12,133 bases of DNA from Acidaminococcaceae bacterium (GTDB taxonomy: Bacteria > Bacillota > Negativicutes > Acidaminococcales > Acidaminococcaceae): positions 1 to 12,133 of the forward strand of contig JAKSOM010000017.1 in the NCBI GenBank assembly GCA_024405585.1, given 5' to 3'. Of this stretch, positions 6,646 through 12,133 are shown in pieces (position 1 is the stretch's first letter; the number at the start of each line of letters is the position of its first letter). The position numbers and the translations under genes were made by a program. A model generated the notes under the pieces. That model was not told the origin of the DNA and ran no database searches. It was given only the letters and a program-made list of their open reading frames with translations.

Positions 6646-7494
6646 TCACCTCGTCAATTTTTCCTGCCAGGAATCATAGTAATTCTGTGCGGAAACCCTA
6701 AGAAGCTGCATAACATAGGGACTTCTCTCCACCTGCACTATACAATCATCCGCAATGGGGCCCACAATCTTGCCGTCCGACTGGAGTACAAGTTCCTCCC
6801 CATCCCGCTCCGTCTCTATTTCCACCACTTCATCCAAGGGAATAACCAGAGGCCTGTTCCCTAATTCGTGGGGACAAATGGGAGTGATGACCATCACTTC
6901 CAAATTTGGGTGTACCAATGGCCCCCCCGCACTCATAGAATAAGCCGTGGAACCGGTGGCAGAGGCGACTATAATGCCGTCCGCCGCCAAATAAGCCGAT
7001 TTCTTGCCGTTAATGCGCATCAGGTAATGGGCCATTTTGGAAATCTTCCCCTTTGAAACCACAATATCATTCAAAGCATGAGTCTCGTGCAAAATCTGCC
7101 GGTCACGGAACACCTTGGCCGAAAGCATTCTTCTTTCTTCAATAGTGTAATAGTCCCCGCTCAGCATTTTCAGGGCGCTGGGCAATTCCCCATGCCCCAC
7201 TTCCGCCAGAAAACCCAACCGGCCGAAATTCACGCCAAAGGCAGGCATATCCACCTGTGCCAAAAGTTCCGCCATCCTAAGCAGAGTTCCGTCACCGCCC
7301 AAAGACATGAAGGCCTCAATATCCTGGAAGGTGTCCTCCTGCCCCGGAGTATAGGACCTGGCATCGAACTCAGCGGCAATATCCTCCGGCAAGAAGGGCG
7401 TAAGTCCGGCCTGACGGACCAACTCCACCACATGGGGCAGATTTTTCTTCACCAACTCTTTTTTTAAATTGGGGTATATGCCCAAATTTTTCAT
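6646..7494 (-). CDS. nadK: NAD kinase
   Basis: The protein phosphorylates NAD to NADP in the cytosol, normally with ATP. It has 282 residues, a usual length. The diagnostic GGDGT is at 66-70, with D68 the catalytic aspartate. FGVNFGRLGFLAEV follows at 86-99, the ALND variant of the NE/D motif at 140-143, and the conserved ADGIIVASATGSTAYS segment at about 171-186 with GGPLVHP at 190-196. The C-terminal GNRPLVIP also fits the family. The start overlaps the tlyA stop (ATGA) and has a strong ribosome binding site, GGGGGTGA, at 7498-7505. An imperfect stem-loop lies over codons 2-10. argR starts 4 bases after the stop. Confidence 0.96.
   Translation of the reverse strand: MKNLGIYPNLKKELVKKNLPHVVELVRQAGLTPFLPEDIAAEFDARSYTPGQEDTFQDIEAFMSLGGDGTLLRMAELLAQVDMPAFGVNFGRLGFLAEVGHGELPSALKMLSGDYYTIEERRMLSAKVFRDRQILHETHALNDIVVSKGKISKMAHYLMRINGKKSAYLAADGIIVASATGSTAYSMSAGGPLVHPNLEVMVITPICPHELGNRPLVIPLDEVVEIETERDGEELVLQSDGKIVGPIADDCIVQVERSPYVMQLLRVSAQNYYDSWQEKLTR
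7466..7489 (-). other. nadK: Imperfect stem-loop over the first codons of nadK
   Basis: The arms at 7466-7474 and 7481-7489 are inverted copies with one mismatch (9-base stem, 6-base loop TATATG/CATATA). In the mRNA it begins about six bases after the start codon's A, close enough to affect ribosome loading. It is not followed by a T-run, so it is not a terminator. A functional role is speculative. Confidence 0.3.
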
Positions 7495-8291
7495 TTTTCA
7501 CCCCCATGACTTGCTTCCACTACCTTTTCCACAACCGCCCCAGTCACTGTATCCGTACCTACTTTCCGGGCATAAAGCAGGTACTCAATATTTCCTTCAG
7601 GCCCTCTGATGGGACTGTAGTCCAGCCCCGCCGGTACCAACCCCATCCCCCTGACAAAAGCCAAAACCTTTTCAATAACTTCTTTGTGGGTGGCCGCTTC
7701 CCGCACCACCCCTTTTTTCCCCACCTTGTCCTTGCCCGCTTCAAACTGGGGCTTGATGAGGGCCATAATAAAACCCTCCTCCTTCAGCACCCCCGCCACC
7801 GCCGGCAAAACCAAATTCAAGGAAATGAAAGCCACATCAATGGTAGCCCCATCCACCTTTTCACCCAACATTTCCACAGTAAGGTTCCGTACATTGGTCC
7901 GTTCCAGGTTCACCACCCGCCTGTCCTGACGCAACGCCCAGGCCAACTGGCCGTAACCCACATCCACCGCATAAACCTTGACCGCCCCGTTTTGCAAGGC
8001 GCAATCCGTAAAACCGCCGGTGGAAGCCCCAATATCCGCAATAACCTTGTCCTGCAAATCTATGGGAAACACTTTCAGTGCCTTTTCCAACTTCAGCCCG
8101 CCCCGGCTGACATAGGGAATCCTGCTGCCCAAAATCCGGATGGCAACATCCTCTTTAGTAGGGGTTCCCGGCTTATCCACCTTCACTTCGTTGACCAGAA
8201 TGTTTCCCGCCATAATCTCCGCCTGGGCCCTGGCCCTACTTTCAAAAAGTCCCCTGTTCACCAGAAACACATCTAATCTTGTTTTAGCCAT
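7491..8291 (-). CDS. tlyA: TlyA family rRNA 2'-O-methyltransferase (S4 plus FtsJ domains)
   Basis: The 266-residue protein joins an S4 RNA-binding domain (about 2-62) to an FtsJ/RrmJ-type SAM-dependent methyltransferase. The linker SRGGLKL (62-68) carries K67. The SAM-binding loop is DIGASTGGFTDC at 86-97. The catalytic K-D-K-E set can be traced as K67, D152 in IDVAFISL, K180 in ALIKPQFE and E236 in GNIEYL. Family members methylate ribose 2'-OH groups in 16S and 23S rRNA; some have also been called haemolysins, which I would not infer here. The ATG is preceded by AGGAAAG about 7 bases away. The gene overlaps dxs by 19 bases and nadK by 4 bases (ATGA). This order, dxs-tlyA-nadK, is a usual Firmicutes arrangement. 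The target nucleotide cannot be read from sequence. Confidence 0.92.
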   Translation of the reverse strand: MAKTRLDVFLVNRGLFESRARAQAEIMAGNILVNEVKVDKPGTPTKEDVAIRILGSRIPYVSRGGLKLEKALKVFPIDLQDKVIADIGASTGGFTDCALQNGAVKVYAVDVGYGQLAWALRQDRRVVNLERTNVRNLTVEMLGEKVDGATIDVAFISLNLVLPAVAGVLKEEGFIMALIKPQFEAGKDKVGKKGVVREAATHKEVIEKVLAFVRGMGLVPAGLDYSPIRGPEGNIEYLLYARKVGTDTVTGAVVEKVVEASHGGEK

Positions 8292-10153
8292 ACCGTCACT
8301 TTCCTGTATATTCCTGCTCCGTCCAATTGCAAATCCCTGAGCAACAGATCCCTTCGTCCATGGGTAACAAATTCGTCCCCCACGCCCAAGGAAAGCAACT
8401 TGGTCTTATTCAAACAACCATGCCTGTTCAACAGTTCCACCACCGCAGAACCCACTCCGCCCCGCAGCACGCCTTCTTCCAGCGTAACCAAATGACCGTA
8501 CTGGGCCGCCTGTTGCAAAATCAGTTCTTCGTCCAAAGGTTTGGCAAAACGCAGGTTCACCAAACCGGCTTCTACCCCGTCCTTAGCCAACATTTCCACC
8601 ACTTCCCCGGCTATAGGAATCATGCTGCCAAGGGCCAAAAAGACAATCTGCTTCCCTTCACGAAGCACCTCACCCTTGCCAACGGGCAGAATTTCCCTCT
8701 CCGTCATGATCACCCCCATGGCCCTGCCCCTGGGATAGCGAATGGCCACCGGCCCGGACAACTGCAGGGCGGTGGCCAGCATATTGGCCAACTCACCCTC
8801 ATCCTTGGGTGCCATCACCACCATGTTGGGCATACTGCCCAAGTAGGCAAAATCAAACAACCCGTGATGGGTGCATCCGTCATCGCCCACCAGCCCGGCC
8901 CTGTCCAAGCACAGGATTACGGACAAATTCTGCAAACAAACATCATGCAAAAGATTATCATAGGCCCTTTGGGCAAAACTGCTGTAAACCGCCACCACCG
9001 GCCTCAACCCCCTGGCGGCCATCCCTGCAGCCATGGTCACTGCGTGTTGCTCCGCAATACCCACATCAAAATACCTTTCGGGATACAGTTGGGAAAATCG
9101 TTTCAACCCCGTACCGTCCGGCATGGCTGCCGTAATGCCCACAATCTTTTCATTCTCCCCGGCCAACGAACAAAGTGTATTGCTGAAAACTTCCGTATAG
9201 GTAGGAACCCCCGAAGCATCCCGTATAACCTGGCCGGTTGCAACATCAAAAGGACCGGTACCATGAAAGGCGGCAGGATTTTCCTCAGCAGGCAAATAAC
9301 CCTTACCCTTCTTGGTCAGGACATGCACCAACACGGGGCCATCCATCTTCTTAGCCCCTTCCAAAACCTCAACCAACGAATCAATATCATGCCCATCCAC
9401 CGGACCCAAATAAGTGAAACCAAGTTCCTCAAATACGGACATGGGCACCAACAAATACTTAACGCTGCTCTTCAGACGCCGAATCATCCCCAAAACACTT
9501 TCACCGATACCGGCACCCTGCATCAATTTGGCCAAATTATTCTTCAGCCGGTTGTATATTTCCCCCGTCCTGAGGGAATTCAGATATTCGCTCATGGCAC
9601 CCACATTCCTGTCGATGCTCATCTCATTGTCATTCAGCACCACTATCAGTTTTTTATGAGCATTGCCGGCGTGGTTCACCGCTTCAAAGGACAAGCCTCC
9701 GGTCATGGAACCATCCCCGATAATAGCCACCACATGATAATCCTCCCCTGCCAAATCCCTCGCAACGGCCATACCCAGGGCAGCAGAAATGCTGGTACTG
9801 CTGTGCCCCGTGCCGAAAGCATCATGCTCCGACTCCGAAATCTTAGGGAAGCCGCTCAAACCGCCATATTTTCTGATGGTTTTGAACTCCTCCCTGCGAC
9901 CGGTAATAATCTTGTGCACATAACTCTGATGACCCACATCAAAAACCAGTTTGTCCCGGGGGGAAGAGAAAACCTTGTGGAGGGCCAAAGTCAGTTCCAC
10001 CACACCCAGATTCGGTGCCAGGTGGCCCCCATTTTTGCTCACCATATCAATAATATACTCCCTCAGCTCCCGGGCCAAGGCATCCAATTGCTCCCTATTC
10101 AGTTTCTTGATGTCCTCAGGGGAATTGACCCCCGGCAAAAGTTTTTCCGCCAT
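8273..10153 (-). CDS. dxs: 1-deoxy-D-xylulose-5-phosphate synthase
   Basis: The enzyme condenses pyruvate and glyceraldehyde 3-phosphate to 1-deoxyxylulose 5-phosphate using thiamine diphosphate, the entry step of the MEP isoprenoid pathway. The 626 residues match the family in length. Visible motifs are GGHLAPNLG at 42-50, GHQSYVHKI at 74-82, the ThDP-Mg motif GDGSMTGG at 146-153 with NDNEMSI at 174-180, H297, and the transketolase acid-base glutamate in GIAEQHAV (E368). The pyrimidine-domain segment YSSFAQRAYDN follows at 390-400, and a transketolase C-terminal domain completes the protein. The start fits family N-termini, but the bases before it (GGCGTAAAACGG) contain no good Shine-Dalgarno match, so it may rely on coupling to ispA, which ends 5 bases upstream. 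Its end overlaps tlyA by 19 bases. Leucine and serine codons TTA, CTA and TCA are absent from nearly all of it, leaving a long open frame on the other strand that I regard as a shadow. Confidence 0.97.
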   Translation of the reverse strand: MAEKLLPGVNSPEDIKKLNREQLDALARELREYIIDMVSKNGGHLAPNLGVVELTLALHKVFSSPRDKLVFDVGHQSYVHKIITGRREEFKTIRKYGGLSGFPKISESEHDAFGTGHSSTSISAALGMAVARDLAGEDYHVVAIIGDGSMTGGLSFEAVNHAGNAHKKLIVVLNDNEMSIDRNVGAMSEYLNSLRTGEIYNRLKNNLAKLMQGAGIGESVLGMIRRLKSSVKYLLVPMSVFEELGFTYLGPVDGHDIDSLVEVLEGAKKMDGPVLVHVLTKKGKGYLPAEENPAAFHGTGPFDVATGQVIRDASGVPTYTEVFSNTLCSLAGENEKIVGITAAMPDGTGLKRFSQLYPERYFDVGIAEQHAVTMAAGMAARGLRPVVAVYSSFAQRAYDNLLHDVCLQNLSVILCLDRAGLVGDDGCTHHGLFDFAYLGSMPNMVVMAPKDEGELANMLATALQLSGPVAIRYPRGRAMGVIMTEREILPVGKGEVLREGKQIVFLALGSMIPIAGEVVEMLAKDGVEAGLVNLRFAKPLDEELILQQAAQYGHLVTLEEGVLRGGVGSAVVELLNRHGCLNKTKLLSLGVGDEFVTHGRRDLLLRDLQLDGAGIYRKVTVWLKQD

Positions 10154-10158
10154 CCGTT

Positions 10159-11028
10159 TTACGCCATCTTCAACATATCCGCAATCTCACTCAGCAACCG
10201 GGCATCCTCCCCGAACATTTCCAAACACATCTTGGCTTCCGCCAAAGTTTTGTCCAAAAGGGCCTTGGCACCTTCTTCTCCATAAAGGGTGACATAGGTG
10301 CATTTGTTATTCTTCTCATCGCTGCCAGCCGGTTTGCCAAGTTCCACCGTAGTGGCCTCCACATCCAAAATATCGTCCCGAATCTGAAAAGCCAGCCCAA
10401 ACAAATCCGCAAATTTTGTTAAGGCCAAAAGTTGCTCCGGCTTGGCCCCTGCCAAACGGGCCCCGCTCCGCACCGCCGCAATAAACATAGCCCCCGTCTT
10501 GCCGCTGTGCAAAGTACGCATTTCTTCAGCGGTAAGGGTCTTGCCCTGCGCCGCCAAATCCAGGGCCTGCCCCCCAACCATACCGAAATTTCCGGCACAC
10601 ATGGCAATTTCCCTGGCCACTTCCACCAGCACATCCCCAGGAACATTCTTCTGCTCCAACATCACTTCAAAAGCCAAAGTCAAAAGCCCGTCACCCGCAA
10701 GCACCGCCATGGCCTCGCCGTACACCTTGTGACAGGTGGGCTTGCCCCGGCGCAAATCATCATCATCCATACAAGGCAAATCGTCATGAATCAGTGAATA
10801 AGTGTGAATCATTTCCAAAGCCCCGGCCACCGGCAAATAATTGTAGCCCTTCTTCCCCAAAACCTCCGCCGTAGCCATCAAAAGAACGGGCCGCAGCCGC
10901 TTGCCCCCTGCGGACAGGCTGTAGCACATGGCCTCATCCACCTTGCTGATGCCCTTCTTTCTGGTCCTCTGCTCCAGAAAATTCTCCACCAACTTTTTAT
11001 AACCGTCATACTTCTGCTGAAAATCCAT
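10159..11028 (-). CDS. ispA: Farnesyl/geranyl diphosphate synthase (polyprenyl synthetase)
   Basis: The 289-residue protein is a short-chain trans-prenyltransferase that condenses dimethylallyl diphosphate with isopentenyl diphosphate in the cytosol. It shows GGKRLRP at residues 41-47, the first aspartate-rich motif HDDLPCMDDDD at 81-91 (with the four-residue DDxxxxD spacing typical of bacterial enzymes), SGKTGA at 175-180, GGQALD at 152-157 and the second aspartate motif RDDILD at 217-222. Its length is normal. The product chain length (C15 or C20) cannot be fixed from the sequence; C15 is the usual product of this family next to dxs. Its ATG follows directly on the TGA of the TsaD-like gene, with GGGGTGA a few bases upstream as a possible ribosome binding site. 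dxs begins 5 bases after its stop, so enzymes for isoprenoid precursor supply and its first condensation steps are made together. Confidence 0.93.
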   Translation of the reverse strand: MDFQQKYDGYKKLVENFLEQRTRKKGISKVDEAMCYSLSAGGKRLRPVLLMATAEVLGKKGYNYLPVAGALEMIHTYSLIHDDLPCMDDDDLRRGKPTCHKVYGEAMAVLAGDGLLTLAFEVMLEQKNVPGDVLVEVAREIAMCAGNFGMVGGQALDLAAQGKTLTAEEMRTLHSGKTGAMFIAAVRSGARLAGAKPEQLLALTKFADLFGLAFQIRDDILDVEATTVELGKPAGSDEKNNKCTYVTLYGEEGAKALLDKTLAEAKMCLEMFGEDARLLSEIADMLKMA

Positions 11029-11973
11029 TCATTTCACCCCGACAAAACTTTTCCAGGCATAAAAAGCATTGCCCACCGCCCCGTCGCAACTGTATTCCGC
11101 TCTGGCGCAATGCATGGCAACACCGGCCCCGGACAAAATCCCTTCACACTCCGCTTTTATCCTTCGGTTGGAGGCAACCCCTCCCACCAGCAAAACATCC
11201 TTCACCCCGTATTTCTGTGCCCCGTTGGCCAACATCCTGCCAAAGGTTTTGCCCAAACAAACCTCCGTAGCCAAAGCCACCTCCGCGCCCTCGGCCCCTG
11301 CCGCCAGTTTCCGCAGGGCATTGGTGGCGGGCCCGCTCAAAGAACAACTGCAACCCTCCACACTCACAGGCACCTGCAACTCCCCCTTGGCAGATGCGGC
11401 CAGACCTTCCAAAGCCGGGCCCGTGGGGAATTGCAAATCCAACGCCACACCCACCCGGTCAATGAACTGTCCCGCATGCAGGTCCCTGCTGCCCCCCACC
11501 GGCTCAAGCCGGAACCCCTTGCCTTCCCCCTTGACAAGAAGCACATCCGTAGTGCCGCCGGAAGCATGCAACATCAAAAAATCCCTTTCAGGTTCCCAAC
11601 AGGCGGACCAAAGCCCCGCCTGCAAATGGTTTTCCTGATGGCTTTCCAAGAATAAAGGAACATGCAGTGCCCTGGCCAGGGAACGGGCCGTCCCCAAACC
11701 CACCAAAAAAGCCGGCATATAACTTTCCGCCTGGGATCTGGGCTTCTCACTTACCCCGATAGCGGTAACGCTGTATTCCTCAGGAAGTACCGCTTCCAAA
11801 AGGGAAGGCAAAGCCCGGGTATGTTGAAAAACCATCTCACTCTGCATCAGGCCGCAGCCACCCCGCTTGACCTTCAAAATCTGCCGTCTGTCTTGAAGCA
11901 ACTCCCCCCTCTCGGAGAAAACCGCCACACTGGTCGTATAACAACTTGTATCCAGCCCAAGAAAAACCTTCAT
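11029..11973 (-). CDS. TsaD/Kae1-family paralogue (M22 glycoprotease-like), probably not the t6A enzyme
   Basis: This 314-residue protein has the ASKHA fold signature of the TsaD/Kae1/Qri7 family: an LGLDTSC phosphate-loop strand at residues 5-11, an HQENH motif with H112 and H116, SGGTTD at 138-143, VGGVASN near residue 260, and a C-terminal YSCDG with D297. H112, H116 and D297 match the three metal ligands of TsaD. Two regions differ from true TsaD. The SCDET segment is SCYTT here (residues 10-14), and the glycine-rich TAGPG loop is replaced by a sequence containing KPR and SYMPAF (about 77-89). From memory, this pattern marks a Firmicutes side-branch annotated as O-sialoglycoprotein endopeptidase or Kae1-like and often found next to nusB; its function is not established. 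It overlaps nusB by 4 bases and abuts ispA with no gap. The bona fide tsaD should lie elsewhere in the genome. Confidence 0.85.
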   Translation of the reverse strand: MKVFLGLDTSCYTTSVAVFSERGELLQDRRQILKVKRGGCGLMQSEMVFQHTRALPSLLEAVLPEEYSVTAIGVSEKPRSQAESYMPAFLVGLGTARSLARALHVPLFLESHQENHLQAGLWSACWEPERDFLMLHASGGTTDVLLVKGEGKGFRLEPVGGSRDLHAGQFIDRVGVALDLQFPTGPALEGLAASAKGELQVPVSVEGCSCSLSGPATNALRKLAAGAEGAEVALATEVCLGKTFGRMLANGAQKYGVKDVLLVGGVASNRRIKAECEGILSGAGVAMHCARAEYSCDGAVGNAFYAWKSFVGVK

Positions 11974-12133
11974 TGCCTTGCAATGGAACCCAAAATCCCA
12001 TTAATAAATTTGGGAGAAGCATCATCACAATAAACCTTAGACAACTCCACCGCCTCATTGATGGCCACAGCCGGTTCCAACCGCTCTTCTTCCCGGGCGA
12101 ACTTCATCTCATATATGCAGATACGCAAAATAT
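11970..12133 (-). CDS. nusB: NusB, transcription antitermination factor (C-terminal 53 residues, cut by window edge)
   Basis: My own translation of the minus strand from 12131 gives 53 residues ending in TGA at 11970. They include EPAVAINEAVELSK, then SPKFINGILGSIAR close to the end. This is the typical C-terminal helical signature of NusB (AINEAVELAK ... FINGVLG), so the family call is firm although the N-terminal half lies outside the window. NusB binds boxA RNA together with NusE (ribosomal protein S10) and helps RNA polymerase read through rRNA operons. Its stop codon overlaps the start of the next gene by 4 bases (ATGA), which suggests translational coupling. nusB is the usual upstream neighbour of the xseA/xseB-ispA-dxs cluster in Firmicutes, which supports the call. 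The window does not show its promoter. Confidence 0.92.
   Translation of the reverse strand, partial: ILRICIYEMKFAREEERLEPAVAINEAVELSKVYCDDASPKFINGILGSIARQ

Larger units (their letters stand above)
103..12133 (-). other. Probable 13-gene operon (nusB to pilO-like)
   Basis: In transcription order the junctions are: nusB/TsaD-like overlap 4, TsaD-like/ispA gap 0, ispA/dxs gap 5, dxs/tlyA overlap 19, tlyA/nadK overlap 4, nadK/argR gap 4, argR/recN gap 4, recN/Nudix overlap 23, Nudix/thrS overlap 32, thrS/pilin overlap 4, pilin/GspL-like overlap 1, GspL-like/PilO-like overlap 11. No intergenic space exists for a conventional terminator or leader. Co-transcription is inferred from this spacing; internal promoters may still divide it. 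The promoter lies beyond the right edge. Confidence 0.8.

Noticed and set aside
6600..6700. ARG box (autoregulatory operator) near argR
   Set aside because: No match to the paired TGAAT/ATTCA pattern was found; argR lies inside an operon with a 4-base gap to nadK.
8327..10285. 652-codon open frame on the plus strand opposite dxs
   Set aside because: It is in register with the clearly real dxs gene, is rich in His, Pro and Gln, resembles no family I know, and is explained by avoidance of TTA, CTA and TCA codons.
1..12133. Uptake-signal-like repeats (frequent GCCAAA/TTTGGC words)
   Set aside because: They follow from common Leu (TTG), Phe and Ala codons in the genes; spacing is irregular and no longer conserved core is shared.
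1..12133. CRISPR arrays, insertion sequences, phage genes, tRNA or rRNA genes
   Set aside because: No direct repeats with regular spacing, transposase or integrase motifs, or tRNA/rRNA sequences were seen; the genes fill nearly all the window.

Overview
The window is one dense run of 13 genes, all on the minus strand and read from position 12133 down to 103. Every one of the twelve junctions is an overlap, a direct abutment or a gap of at most 5 bases, so the run looks like a single operon. The first gene (nusB) is cut by the right edge. The only non-coding stretch is positions 1-102.

Organism: the gene order nusB ... ispA-dxs-tlyA-nadK-argR-recN is a Firmicutes housekeeping cluster. nadK lying between tlyA and argR is the arrangement I associate with Clostridia and Negativicutes rather than Bacillus. 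I would guess one of those two classes, without naming a genus. No 16S or other taxonomic marker is present.

Layout in the direction of transcription: nusB C-terminus (transcription antitermination); a divergent TsaD/Kae1-family paralogue (M22-like) where xseA and xseB often sit; ispA and dxs (isoprenoid precursor supply); tlyA (S4 plus FtsJ-type rRNA methyltransferase); nadK (NADP supply); argR (arginine repressor); recN (recombinational repair ATPase); a Nudix hydrolase of ADP-ribose pyrophosphatase type; thrS (threonyl-tRNA synthetase); then a three-gene type IV pilus/type II secretion-like cassette: a GspG-like pilin, a GspL-like protein with shortened PilM-type and PilN-type parts, and a PilO-like protein. 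No motor ATPase, PilC/GspF platform protein or prepilin peptidase is encoded here, so the cassette must work with proteins made elsewhere.

Regulation visible in the sequence: a near-consensus sigma-70 promoter with an A/T-rich upstream tract lies at 13-61 and points out of the left edge, so a new transcription unit begins just past the pilus cassette. A second, weaker promoter-like sequence lies inside the Nudix gene about 60 bases before thrS. No T-box leader, operator, RNA gene, mobile element or CRISPR array was seen. Most of the window is ordinary housekeeping DNA; the points of interest are the TsaD paralogue, the thrS-pilin linkage and the unusual GspL-like protein.
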